Shown one piece after another: positions 36,172-44,860 of a stretch of 64,000 bases of DNA; positions within the stretch are counted from its first letter, which is position 1; each line of letters begins with the position of its first letter. Origin of the DNA: an uncultured Actinomycetes bacterium (GTDB lineage: Bacteria > Actinomycetota > Actinomycetes > Mycobacteriales > Nakamurellaceae); contig CALANS010000212.1 in the NCBI GenBank assembly GCA_937926105.1, forward strand, positions 124,001-188,000, written 5' to 3'. The position numbers and the translations under genes were made by a program. The notes below the pieces were generated by a model, which was given only the letters and a program-made list of their open reading frames with translations, searched no databases and was not told where the DNA came from.

Positions 36172-37321
36172 TGTGCTGGTCGTCTACGGCACCCGTCCCG
36201 AGGCGATCAAGATGGCCCCCGTGGTCGCGGCGCTGCACCGATCCGAATACCTCAAGCCGGTGGTGGCGGTGACGGGACAGCATCGGCAGATGCTCGATCA
36301 GGTCAACGCCCTGTTCCGGATCGTGCCGAGTCACGACCTGGACATCATTGCGCCCCGGCAAACCCTGCAGGACATCACGACCCGCGCCCTGGATGGTGTC
36401 GCCGAGGTGATCCGCGCCGAGTCGCCGGATCTGCTGCTGGTGCAGGGTGACACCACGACCTGCTTTGCGGCGGCCCTGGCCGCGTTCTATGCCCAGCTGC
36501 CGGTGGCCCACCTGGAGGCGGGCCTGCGCACCGACCATCGCTATAACCCGTTCCCCGAGGAGATGAACCGGCGGCTGACCTCCCAGCTGGCCGACCTGCA
36601 CCTGGCCCCCACCCCCACGGCTCGGAAGAACCTGCTGCGCGACGGCATCGACGACGGCGCCGTGCACGTCACCGGAAATACGGTGATCGACGCGCTGCTG
36701 GAGGTGGTGCGGCAGGACAACCCGCTCGTCGATCCCGTGCTGCCCGGTCTGCGTGGCCGTCGGCTGGTGGTGGTGACGGCGCACCGGCGTGAATCGTGGG
36801 GCGCGCCCATGGCGCGGACCGCCTCGGCCGTGGCGCGGCTGGCCCGGGCGCATCCCGACGTGGCCTTCCTGTTGCCGGCCCACCTGAACCCCGCCGTCCG
36901 CGAGGTGCTGCTGCCACCCCTGGCGGACCTGGAGAACGTGTACGTCACCGGACCGCTGACCTACAGCGACATGGCCTGGGCGCTGAACGCCTGCACCCTC
37001 GTGCTGACCGACAGCGGGGGTGTGCAGGAGGAGGCGCCCGGCCTCGGCAAGCCGGTGCTGGTGTTGCGGGAGACCACCGAACGCCCCGAGGCGGTGCAGG
37101 CCGGCACCGTGCGCCTGGTCGGCACGGACGAGGACCTGATCGTCGAATCGGTGACGGGGCTGTTGGCGAACGCCGATGCCTACGACGCGATGGCCCGAGC
37201 CGTGAATCCGTATGGTGACGGCCACGCCGCGGCGCGGTGCGTGCAGGCCATGGAGTCCTTCTTCGGGGTGGCGGAGCCTCCCGCGCCGTTCATGCCGGTT
37301 GTCGCGTCTGCGCCCCACTGA
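36164..37321 (+). CDS. wecB: UDP-N-acetylglucosamine 2-epimerase (non-hydrolysing)
   Basis: Interconverts UDP-GlcNAc and UDP-ManNAc. The 385-residue chain has the family start VLVVYGTRPEAIKMAPVV, TGQHRQMLDQV, VQGDTTTCFAAALAA, HLEAGLRTDHRYNPFPEEMNR, and the C-terminal LTDSGGVQEEAPGLGKPVLVLRETTERPEA. ATG 36164 overlaps the previous stop. Its product feeds the UDP-ManNAc dehydrogenase at 39234 and the WecG-like transferase at 40487. WbpI of the ManNAc3NAcA pathway belongs to the same family, so action on a 3-acetamido-uronate is an alternative. Confidence 0.93.
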   Translation: MPSVLVVYGTRPEAIKMAPVVAALHRSEYLKPVVAVTGQHRQMLDQVNALFRIVPSHDLDIIAPRQTLQDITTRALDGVAEVIRAESPDLLLVQGDTTTCFAAALAAFYAQLPVAHLEAGLRTDHRYNPFPEEMNRRLTSQLADLHLAPTPTARKNLLRDGIDDGAVHVTGNTVIDALLEVVRQDNPLVDPVLPGLRGRRLVVVTAHRRESWGAPMARTASAVARLARAHPDVAFLLPAHLNPAVREVLLPPLADLENVYVTGPLTYSDMAWALNACTLVLTDSGGVQEEAPGLGKPVLVLRETTERPEAVQAGTVRLVGTDEDLIVESVTGLLANADAYDAMARAVNPYGDGHAAARCVQAMESFFGVAEPPAPFMPVVASAPH

Positions 37322-37605
37322 CCGGCCGCGGCGCTCGCGACCACTCTCCGCTGGAACAATCACCCGGAGAGCCGCATGCGACGGGATGACCGGCGCGGAT
37401 AGTCACGGATTGATAACGAAGGGCACCGGATCGGCGTGCGTTCGGGTCGTGGGCAATCGCCTGGTGGAGCCCCCGCTCCGAGACGTCACGGCCTCGACTT
37501 CCGTTCCGGCGACGGCAGATTGAGCCCAACGGAGGCGATGGGTAACGTCCGCCGGGTCGCGCTGGAACCGGCGTATCACGACCGGTCGAGATCCGAGGGA
37601 GACCC
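37322..37605 (+). promoter_or_regulatory. Long 284-bp leader upstream of the beta-helix gene
   Basis: No ORF here looks coding. It contains GGATTGATAACGAAGGG (about 37407), several G/C-rich complementary blocks and the RBS-like GAGGGAGACCC directly before the ATG at 37606. I could not match it to a known riboswitch class: the conserved blocks of c-di-AMP, c-di-GMP and cobalamin elements are absent. It may be a structured 5' UTR or simply promoter DNA. Confidence 0.35.
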
Positions 37606-39141
37606 ATGCGCATCGTGTCGACCGTCGTCGCCGCAGTCCGCCCGCTGATCCGGACGCACCGGGCCGGTGCCGTGGTTGGCCTGGCCGTCGTGGCGGTCAC
37701 GGTGGCTACCGGCACGGTCGCGGTGGTGGGCCATTCGTCGGGTGCCGAGGCGTCGGTCGACACACTTACCCCGACCGCCGCCCGGGCGAAACCTGCTGCC
37801 ACCCGGATAGATCCCGTGATCACGAGCTCCGCCGGTCCGGTCGCCGCCGGCGCAGCGGTGCTGGGCCCGATGGTGCCGGGCACACCTCGTAGTCGCCCGT
37901 CCGCCGGCACGCCCGCCGAGCACGCACCGGTCAGCGTGGCGGCCCGGCACTCGAAGTCCCCGTCACCGATCACCCGACCGACCAGGCAGACGCACCCGGC
38001 GCCGACCACCCGGTCATCGGTGACCACCGGGACCACCAGCTCCGGCCCGACCGCCACGTCCGGCTCTACGACCACGGCCACGACCACGCCGACCGCGACC
38101 TCGACGGCACAATCCACCACGACCACGTCGACCAGGCCGACGAGCACCTCCGCGACGAAATCCACCGTGACTGCTACCACGGTCACGACGCCTACCTCCC
38201 GGTCCTCCGAGCCGACCTCCAGCGCACCCAGCCCGCCGCCCTCCGGAGTGTGCGCATCGGTGCAGGTGTGGTCCAACCTTGACGCGTGCGGCTGGCCAGG
38301 GCCGGCCACCACCGGGTACCCGGCCGGTCAGACCTTCGGCAAGACGGTGACCGGCGGGCTGACCATCACCACGGACGGCACCGTGATCGACGGCTGGAAG
38401 ATCTCCGGGGGTGTCCAGGTCCAGGCGAAGAACGTCACCATCCGCAACAGCTGGATCACCAGCGACTTCGGCGGTCGGAACGGCAGCGGAGTGGTCAACC
38501 TCAATCCGGGGTCCAGCGCCACCATCGAGCATTCGCTGCTGGACGGCCGAAACGCCACCCACGCCTGCATCTGGCACGAGGGCACGTCGCTGGTGGCGCG
38601 TGCCAACGAATGCACCGGCAGCAACGACGGAATTTTCTCCTGGGCAACCACCGAGGGCAGAGACGGCGCCGGCGATAACTTCACCATCACCGACAACTGG
38701 CTGCACGGCTTCACCACCCAGGCCTCCAACGGCCACGTCGACGGCTACCAGACCGAGGGCGCCAAACACGGGGTTATCCGGCACAACACCATCGACGTCT
38801 CACAGGAGCAGAACTCGGCGATCGCCATCTGGAACGGCCGCAAGGACTCCGCCGACATCACCGTGCAGGACAACCTGCTCGCCGGCGGCGGCTTCACCGT
38901 CTACGCCGAGGACTACTCCCCGTCGGAGAGCAGCCCTTCCGGCGGATACACCGTCACCGATATCACCTTCACCGACAATCGTTTCTCCACCGTGCATTTC
39001 GGCTGCGTCGGCTACTGGGGTGTGTGGTTCCCACGCGGCGCCCCCACCGACGGCTGGCAGCGCGGCGGAAACGTGGTGCTGGAGACGGGGCAGAAGGTGG
39101 ACGCCGGTAACCCGACCAACAAGGGCCAGCCCTGCAACTAG
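37606..39141 (+). CDS. Secreted Thr-rich linker plus right-handed beta-helix protein
   Basis: A 511-residue exported protein. It has a signal-anchor helix at about 21-42 (AGAVVGLAVVAVTVATGTVAVV), a disordered Thr/Ser/Pro region to about 212, then a C-terminal beta-helix. The helix opens with ACGWPGPATTGYPAGQTF, close to the CGYPDATNTGVPAGT block of the protein at 30748. Coils show N-x-T/W-I-T periodicity (NVTIRNSWIT, NFTITDNWL, DITVQDNLL). Its genuinely shared part with 30748 is the beta-helix; it lacks DUF4082. A polysaccharide lyase/hydrolase or adhesive role is plausible. It converges on wecC across a terminator-like hairpin. Confidence 0.82.
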   Translation: MRIVSTVVAAVRPLIRTHRAGAVVGLAVVAVTVATGTVAVVGHSSGAEASVDTLTPTAARAKPAATRIDPVITSSAGPVAAGAAVLGPMVPGTPRSRPSAGTPAEHAPVSVAARHSKSPSPITRPTRQTHPAPTTRSSVTTGTTSSGPTATSGSTTTATTTPTATSTAQSTTTTSTRPTSTSATKSTVTATTVTTPTSRSSEPTSSAPSPPPSGVCASVQVWSNLDACGWPGPATTGYPAGQTFGKTVTGGLTITTDGTVIDGWKISGGVQVQAKNVTIRNSWITSDFGGRNGSGVVNLNPGSSATIEHSLLDGRNATHACIWHEGTSLVARANECTGSNDGIFSWATTEGRDGAGDNFTITDNWLHGFTTQASNGHVDGYQTEGAKHGVIRHNTIDVSQEQNSAIAIWNGRKDSADITVQDNLLAGGGFTVYAEDYSPSESSPSGGYTVTDITFTDNRFSTVHFGCVGYWGVWFPRGAPTDGWQRGGNVVLETGQKVDAGNPTNKGQPCN

Positions 39142-39142
39142 C

Positions 39143-39180
39143 GAACGGTCGGTGGATGGCAGGCTTGCCGACCACCGTTC
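39143..39180. terminator. Nested hairpin between convergent genes
   Basis: GAACGGT (39143-39149) pairs with ACCGTTC (39174-39180) and an inner GGCA/TGCC stem (39158-39161 with 39166-39169) lies inside. It sits right after the beta-helix gene stop and downstream of the wecC stop on the other strand, so it can serve both genes. There is no U-run. Confidence 0.5.
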
Positions 39181-39233
39181 CGGCGGAGCCCGTGCCAGCC
39201 GTCCGTCACCGACCTGCGATCCGGCCTGCCCGG

Positions 39234-40490
39234 CTACCGCCAGACCCCCCGGGTGTCGTAGACCACCTTGCCGGACAGCCAGTTCCGGTTCAGTGTCCGG
39301 AACTGGTCGTGGTCCACCAGCAGCGCGACGATGTCGGCCTGCTCGATGGCGTCGGTGGCGCGCACAAATTCCAGGTTGCGAAATCGCGCCAGCTTGGGTG
39401 GCAGCGCGTCGACATAGGGCTCGGCCACCAGGATGCGCACCTCGGGTAGTGCCTGGGCAAGCTGCTCGACCACCTCGACGGCGGGGCTCTCCCGGGTATC
39501 GTCCACGTTCGCCTTGAAACTCAGCCCCAGGCAGGCGATCACCGGCGAGCGGAACCGGTCGCAGCGACCGATGATCTGCTGCGCCACGTGCGCCGGCTTG
39601 GAATCGTTCACCTCGCGGGCGGTGCGGATCAGCCGGGCGAAGCCGGGGGAGGCCCCGACAATAAACCACGGGTCGACGGCGATGCAGTGCCCACCCACTC
39701 CCGGGCCGGGGTTGAGGATCGATACCCGTGGGTGTCGGTTGGCCATCTTGATGACCTCCCAGACGTCCAGCTTCAGATCGTCGCAGATCAGCGAGAGCTC
39801 GTTGGCGAACGCGATATCGACGTCCCGGCTGGCGTTCTCCACCAGCTTGGCCATCTCGGCGCTGGCCGCGTCGGACAGCACGATCTCGCCCTGGCAGAAC
39901 ACCCGGTACAGCGAGGCGGCGTGCTCGGCGCACCGCCGGGTGATGCCGCCGACGACCCGGTCGTTGGTCACCATCTCGATCATGATCCGGCCGGGCAGCA
40001 CCCGTTCCGGGCAATGCGCGATGCTGATGTCCGCGACACCCTCCACCGCGTGCGGCAGGTGCAGGTCGGGGCGCAATTCGGCCAGCCAGTGGCTGAGCTG
40101 CAGCGTCGTTCCGGGCGGGGAGGTGGACTCCAGCACCACGACGGCACCGGCCCGCAGGTGCGGGGCGATCTCCTCGGCCGCGGCCCGGATGTAGGACAGG
40201 TCGGCCGTGTGATCGGCGTTGAAGGGCGTGGGCACCGCGATGATGTAGGCGTCGGCCTCCGGGGTCTGCAGCGACGCGGTGAGCCGGCCCATGGCGACCG
40301 CGCCGCTGACGGCCACCGCCAGATCGGGCTCCACCAGCGTCGCCTCGCCGCGGGACACCGCCTTGACCACGTCGGGATTGACGTCCACCCCCACCACGTC
40401 GATGCCGCGGGTAGCCAGCACCACCGCGGTGGGCAAGCCGATGTAGCCCAGCCCGATCACGACGGCCTTGCCGGAGAACGACTCGTTCAT
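39234..40490 (-). CDS. wecC: UDP-N-acetyl-D-mannosamine dehydrogenase-like UDP-sugar 6-dehydrogenase
   Basis: Oxidises C6 of a UDP-HexNAc twice with NAD to give the uronic acid. The 418-residue chain has GLGYIGLPTAVVLA (NAD loop), VPTPFNADHTADLSYI, SHCPERVLPG-like IAHCPERVLPGRI, KLVENASRDVDIAFANELS, and the catalytic-Cys motif GVGGHCIAVDPWF. These fit WecC better than UDP-glucose dehydrogenase. ATG 40490 is preceded by GGAAGGTC and overlaps the upstream stop (ATGA). It is the last gene of the minus-strand operon 45508-39234. WbpA-type action on UDP-GlcNAc is a possible alternative. Confidence 0.9.
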   Translation of the reverse strand: MNESFSGKAVVIGLGYIGLPTAVVLATRGIDVVGVDVNPDVVKAVSRGEATLVEPDLAVAVSGAVAMGRLTASLQTPEADAYIIAVPTPFNADHTADLSYIRAAAEEIAPHLRAGAVVVLESTSPPGTTLQLSHWLAELRPDLHLPHAVEGVADISIAHCPERVLPGRIMIEMVTNDRVVGGITRRCAEHAASLYRVFCQGEIVLSDAASAEMAKLVENASRDVDIAFANELSLICDDLKLDVWEVIKMANRHPRVSILNPGPGVGGHCIAVDPWFIVGASPGFARLIRTAREVNDSKPAHVAQQIIGRCDRFRSPVIACLGLSFKANVDDTRESPAVEVVEQLAQALPEVRILVAEPYVDALPPKLARFRNLEFVRATDAIEQADIVALLVDHDQFRTLNRNWLSGKVVYDTRGVWR

Positions 40491-41287
40491 GATGACCTTC
40501 CAATGGTCGGCAACGGTGAGGTGGTGACGACGGCTCTGCTGAATGCGGGCGTGGGCCGGAACCGCTCCCGGACGACCAGACCCAGGAACGCGGTATTGGT
40601 GCGCAGGTAGCGGCGCCACATCCGGCGGGGCTCCTGCAGTAGCCGATAGGCCCATTCCAGTCCCATCCGCTGCCAGCGGACCGGGGCCCGCTTGGTGACA
40701 CCCGCCAGGATGTCGAACGACCCGCCCACCCCGTGCAGCACCGGCACCCGCAGATCCCGACCATAGTCGCCGAGGAAGGTCTCCTTCTTCGGCGACGTGA
40801 TACCCAAAAAGAGCATGTCGGCACCCGAGCGCCGGATGTCGTCGGCCACCGCCGCGCCCTCGTGGTCGGCGAAGTAGCCGTCATGTGCGCCGGCGATGCG
40901 CATGCTCGGGAAGCGCACCGCCAGGTTGGACCGGAGTCGTTGCAGCACCTCGGGCTTGGCTCCCAGCAGGTAGACCGAGCGCGCGTCGTGATCGGCCACG
41001 GCCAACAGCGCCTCGAAGAGGTCGATGCCGGCGACCCGTTCCGGCAGCGGCCGACCCAGCAGCCGACTGGCCCACACCACGGACTGCCCGTCGGCGACGA
41101 TCACTCCGCACTCCAGCAGCGAATCCCGTAGCACCGAATCCTGGCGCAGGTTGACGATCTTGGCGGCGTTCACCACGCCGATCAGCAGCGGCTGCCGGGT
41201 CACCAGCGCGGTGTGGCATCGCGCAAGGACCTGGGCCATCGTCAGCGGGGCGATCTCCAGCCCAAACAGCGTCCGGGTGGGCGGCAT
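40487..41287 (-). CDS. WecG/TagA/CpsF-family glycosyltransferase (GT26)
   Basis: Transfers ManNAc or ManNAcA from UDP to polyprenyl-PP-GlcNAc in WTA or enterobacterial-antigen-type pathways. The 266-residue chain has VVNAAKIVNLRQD, IVADGQSVVWASRLLG, RVAGIDLFEALLA, YLLGAKPEVL, DMLFLGITSPKKETF and GVGGSFDILAGVTKRAPVRWQRMGLEW, the conserved GT26 C-terminus. ATG 41287 begins the motif set; the longer frame upstream lies over another gene. Co-location with wecB and wecC supports a ManNAc(A) donor. The C-terminal tail after RRMWRRYL is probably the membrane-peripheral part. Confidence 0.92.
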   Translation of the reverse strand: MPPTRTLFGLEIAPLTMAQVLARCHTALVTRQPLLIGVVNAAKIVNLRQDSVLRDSLLECGVIVADGQSVVWASRLLGRPLPERVAGIDLFEALLAVADHDARSVYLLGAKPEVLQRLRSNLAVRFPSMRIAGAHDGYFADHEGAAVADDIRRSGADMLFLGITSPKKETFLGDYGRDLRVPVLHGVGGSFDILAGVTKRAPVRWQRMGLEWAYRLLQEPRRMWRRYLRTNTAFLGLVVRERFRPTPAFSRAVVTTSPLPTIGRSS

Positions 41288-41292
41288 GGCGA

Positions 41293-42531
41293 TCAGGCCC
41301 GATCCGGTCCGGGGCGGTGCCAGGCGTACAGCAGCCAGCCCAGCTCGTACGGACGGCACTCGTGGTCGACCACGGTGGGTGGGAACGCCCTGTCCCGGCC
41401 GGGGATTCGAGCGCCGACACGGTAGCTGGACAGCACCGCCGCCGCCGTCCGCACCGCCTTGGGCGGCTCCCGGCGACCGACCTTGCGCCAGATCACCGCG
41501 TGCCGCGGGGCGATGAGGTCTTCGAAGACCTCGGGATGGTCGGCCAGCCATTGCGCGCCGGCCGAAATGGCGTCGGATCGGTCCGTCCCACCGGCGTCGG
41601 CCAGGTCGAACAGCGCCATCGGCGCCATCGCGTGCTGGTGCACGCTGTAGACCGGATAGCCCTCCAGTACGGAGCCGTCGCGCACGTCGTAGTGCCACCA
41701 CCACTGCCCGGCCGGGCCCTGCACCTCGACGATGTGGGCGGCGCCCCGGTCGGCGGCCGCCATGGCATCGGCGTTCCCGGTGCGCGCGGCCAGCCTGGCC
41801 AGCGCCTGGATGGGGTAGACCTGGTCGGCAAAGCACCCTACGTGCGCCCGCCAGCGACCCAGCAGCCGCGGTGGCAGCAGGTGCGGGAACAGGCCGTGCT
41901 CCGACTGCGCGGCCAGCAGCCGTCGGGTCGCCCAGCGGATCACATCGTCCAGCCGGCCCCGCTCGCCGGCCACGAGCGGATCGGTGGCCAGCGCCGCCGT
42001 CAGCGCCCAGGCCGCCACTACCGTGGGGATGGGGGCGTCGCCGGACAGGTTGCGGGCCAGCCGCGCGAACAGGTCGACCCGCGGCTGACCGGCGGCCTCG
42101 GCGGCGGCCCACGCCGCCAGCGCCGGGACGCCAAGGTCACTGTGATCGCTCTGGGGGTCGCCGGCCCGGTCGGCGGTGGCCAGGGCGAGATCCGCCGCGG
42201 TGCTGCCGGCCAGGGCAGTGGCCTGTCGATCCCGGTCCAGGCGGCTCAGACCGAGCGCGACGATGGCCGCGTACCGATCGTTGGTGCCCTCCTGCCGCAT
42301 CGTCACCTGCGGTGTGGTCCTGGTGGCGGCGTCCCGGACGCCGCGCAGGGTCTGCACGACGGTCCGACGGTCGGGCAGGTACATCCGCGCGATGCCGTCG
42401 ACGGCCAGCTCGAGCAGTGGGCGCATCGTCTGGCGGGCGGGCGAACTCGCCGCCTCCAGTCGGGCGGCACCCGCAAGGGGCGTGGTCACTGAGATCGCCT
42501 CCGTGGTGGTCGCGGGAGTGGTGGCCGTCAT
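41293..42531 (-). CDS. Uncharacterised alpha/alpha-toroid-like protein of the polysaccharide operon
   Basis: I do not recognise a named family. The 412-residue chain is helix-rich with repeated Ala/Leu helices and aromatic motifs (GQWWWHYDVRDGSVLEGYPVYSVHQHAMAPMALFDL), the look of an (alpha/alpha) barrel such as six-hairpin glycosidases or terpene-cyclase-like folds. There is no signal peptide, so it is cytosolic. It sits 5 bp before the WecG-like gene and overlaps the propeller gene (ATGA), so it is surely co-expressed with polysaccharide genes. A role in handling a lipid-linked or nucleotide sugar is possible but not shown. Confidence 0.75.
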   Translation of the reverse strand: MTATTPATTTEAISVTTPLAGAARLEAASSPARQTMRPLLELAVDGIARMYLPDRRTVVQTLRGVRDAATRTTPQVTMRQEGTNDRYAAIVALGLSRLDRDRQATALAGSTAADLALATADRAGDPQSDHSDLGVPALAAWAAAEAAGQPRVDLFARLARNLSGDAPIPTVVAAWALTAALATDPLVAGERGRLDDVIRWATRRLLAAQSEHGLFPHLLPPRLLGRWRAHVGCFADQVYPIQALARLAARTGNADAMAAADRGAAHIVEVQGPAGQWWWHYDVRDGSVLEGYPVYSVHQHAMAPMALFDLADAGGTDRSDAISAGAQWLADHPEVFEDLIAPRHAVIWRKVGRREPPKAVRTAAAVLSSYRVGARIPGRDRAFPPTVVDHECRPYELGWLLYAWHRPGPDRA

Positions 42532-43547
42532 ATCCGCACCACGGCCGGTGAGGATGCCTGCGGAATGAACACCTGGGGCGTGCCGGAGCCGTCCGCGGGC
42601 ACCACCCACACGTCGGTGGTGGTGGCCTGGGTTCCCGTGCGGGGCAGCGAATAAAGCACGCGTGAATTGTCCAGCCACTCGACCTGGTCGTCCACGCTGT
42701 GCTTTTCGGAGAGCATGGTCAAGCTGCCGGTCTGCAGATCCAGCACGGCCAGGTGCCAGGTGCCCGCGGTCGGTGCGCCGTAGCGCACCTTGAAGGCCAC
42801 CCGCGTCCGGTCCGGCGAGACCGACGGGCACTCGGCGGTCTGATGGATGCTCGTCATGGTCTTGTCGGCGATGTCGCCCTTGACCAGCCAGGTCTTCCCG
42901 CCGGAGGCCGCGGTGGCGTAGAAGGTGTTGTCGTCGACGAACGTCACCCCCCAGAAGTTCTTGTCGGTTGCCGTCAGCGGGGCGCCGTCGACGGTGGTGT
43001 GCCAAGATTCGATGTTGCCCAGGCTCCGGCCGGCGGCGGTGCGGATCACCGTCTCGGTGGAGAAGCTGGACGAGGCGTACGAGTGCCCGACCACGAAGGT
43101 GGTGGTGGCGATCAGCGAGCCGTCGGGGGACAGGCGGGCCCGGCTGGGCAGCCCGTCCAGCGACGAGCGGGTCGTCGGATTCAGGCGTGCGTTCAGCTGC
43201 ACCAGTTGGTAGTCCGAGACGATGCCCCGGGTGGCCGTGATGCACACCCCGTCGCTGCGAGTGGCGTACACCCGCTCGCAGCTCGGCGCGAGCACCGCGC
43301 GGGGCCCGGCCGGGTCGGACAGGCTCACGACCGCCAGCCGGCCGTAGGTCTGCCCCAGCGCGGTCGAGCGGAACACCACGTGGTCGCTGGCGAGAATGCC
43401 TGCCACGTCGTCGGTTTGGGTGACGTTCGGGGCGGAGGTCTGCGCGGCCGCGTCCTGCGAGCGGGCGTGCAGGAAGTAGCCCAGTGCCCCACCGACGGCC
43501 AGGATGCACACCACCGCCAGGATGATCAATCGCAATCGCAGGCTCAC
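42528..43547 (-). CDS. Membrane-anchored TolB-like beta-propeller protein
   Basis: The 339-residue chain starts with a signal-anchor (RLRLIILAVVCILAVGGALGYFL, about 4-26). The outer part has repeated beta-propeller blades of the TolB/WD40-like kind (RARLSPDGSLIATTTF, CPSVSPDRTRVAFKV, WHLAVLDLQTGSLTML, VEWLDNSRVLYSLP). GTG 43547 is chosen because it starts at the anchor and overlaps the MFS stop (GTGA). The frame extends to 43673 but that part lies in the MFS gene. Such propellers often bind partners or glycans; no specific role is known. Confidence 0.78.
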   Translation of the reverse strand: MSLRLRLIILAVVCILAVGGALGYFLHARSQDAAAQTSAPNVTQTDDVAGILASDHVVFRSTALGQTYGRLAVVSLSDPAGPRAVLAPSCERVYATRSDGVCITATRGIVSDYQLVQLNARLNPTTRSSLDGLPSRARLSPDGSLIATTTFVVGHSYASSSFSTETVIRTAAGRSLGNIESWHTTVDGAPLTATDKNFWGVTFVDDNTFYATAASGGKTWLVKGDIADKTMTSIHQTAECPSVSPDRTRVAFKVRYGAPTAGTWHLAVLDLQTGSLTMLSEKHSVDDQVEWLDNSRVLYSLPRTGTQATTTDVWVVPADGSGTPQVFIPQASSPAVVRI

Positions 43548-44854
43548 GTGGCCGTCCCTTGCGCACGATCCCGCCCCGCCAGCGCCCGGAGCAACACCGC
43601 CGAGATCGGCACGGCCGCCACCATGCCCGCCGTCATCACCAGCAGCGCCAACTCCCGGTTGCCGAACTGCCACATCAGACCGAACACCACCGAGGACGCG
43701 AACCGGGTGATCGCCACCACGGTCTGCGCGGCGCTGATTCCGCTGGCGCGCACCGACTCCGGTACCTCACGGGTCGCCAGTGCGGCCAGCACCCCGTCGG
43801 TGGCGGCGTAGAAGGTGCCGAGCAGCAGCAGCACGATGACGGCGCCGATCATCCCGCCCAGGTGGGTGGCCGCCATCGGATAGGCGGCCAGCAACACCAC
43901 ATGGCCGGCCAGGAACACCGTGCCGCGTCCGATTCGATCGGCCAGCCGGCCCAGCGGGATCGCCAGCGCCAGGTACGCGATGTTGGTGCCCACGAACAAC
44001 AGGGGGAAGAACCGGTCGGTGATCTGCCCGCCGGCCTGCAGCGACAGATACAGGAAGCCGTCGCCGACGGTGAACACGCTCAGCAGACCGGCGACGATCA
44101 GTACCCGGCGCAGCCCGGGCTGCGCGAGGTCCCGCAGCCGCGGACGGCTGGGCGGCACCACCACCGAGGTGGTGTCGGGGCGGCGGCGCAGGTTCGGGAT
44201 GATCAGCCCCAGCACGGCCACGCCCATCACGGCGGCGGCGAAGGAGACCACGAACACCGTCTGGTATCCGTGCAGTCCGAACGGAAATGCCGCCAGGATG
44301 GCGAACGCCAGCAACGGGCCGATCAGTGCACCGGTGGTGTCCATGGTGCGGTGCACGCCGAAGTTGCGGCCCAAGAAGTCCGGGTGCGAGGCAGTCGCGA
44401 TCAGCGCGTCCCGCGGGCCGGTTCGGAACCCCTTGCCGATGCGGTCCATCGCGATGGTCCCGGTGATCGGCCAGAATGCTTGGGAGAACAGCAATACCAC
44501 TCGTGATGCCGCCGAGATACCGTACCCGCCCAGTGCGATCCACTTGGGCCGGTCCGTGCGGTCGGCCCACCAGCCGCCGAGGATCCGCACCAGGGCACTG
44601 ACGCCCTGGTAGATACCGTCCACGAAGCCGTAGGCCAGCGGGCCCAAGCCGATGACGACGGTGATGTAGATCGGCAGGATGGCATTGACCGACTCCGAGG
44701 AGATGTCGGTGAGCAGGCTGACGGCGCCCAGGCCGACGACGGTGGGGGCGACCGTGCGTCGGACCTTCTTGCCCTTGCCGCCGCTCGCCTGGGTGGTCGA
44801 GTGCCGGCGATCGCTGCCGGAGGTATCGGGCGTGCCGCGAAGGGTGACGTACAT
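43544..44854 (-). CDS. Major facilitator superfamily transporter
   Basis: A 436-residue protein with about 12 hydrophobic helices and MFS loop motifs (GGWWADRTDRPKWIALGG; GRLADRIGRGTVFLAG), after a 30-residue basic N-terminus. Motif A appears twice, once in each half, as expected. The gene lies 6 bp after the acetyltransferase, with CAGGAGTAGG as ribosome site. The substrate is unknown; the position in the polysaccharide operon suggests export of a small precursor or by-product. Confidence 0.85.
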   Translation of the reverse strand: MYVTLRGTPDTSGSDRRHSTTQASGGKGKKVRRTVAPTVVGLGAVSLLTDISSESVNAILPIYITVVIGLGPLAYGFVDGIYQGVSALVRILGGWWADRTDRPKWIALGGYGISAASRVVLLFSQAFWPITGTIAMDRIGKGFRTGPRDALIATASHPDFLGRNFGVHRTMDTTGALIGPLLAFAILAAFPFGLHGYQTVFVVSFAAAVMGVAVLGLIIPNLRRRPDTTSVVVPPSRPRLRDLAQPGLRRVLIVAGLLSVFTVGDGFLYLSLQAGGQITDRFFPLLFVGTNIAYLALAIPLGRLADRIGRGTVFLAGHVVLLAAYPMAATHLGGMIGAVIVLLLLGTFYAATDGVLAALATREVPESVRASGISAAQTVVAITRFASSVVFGLMWQFGNRELALLVMTAGMVAAVPISAVLLRALAGRDRAQGTAT

Positions 44855-44860
44855 CCTGGC

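Noticed and set aside
36164..37321. Frameshift between the second Wzz-like gene and wecB
   Set aside because: The 8-bp ATGCCTAG overlap is a normal stop/start coupling and both proteins have complete ends.
37322..37605. c-di-AMP, c-di-GMP or cobalamin riboswitch
   Set aside because: The conserved core blocks of these classes are absent.
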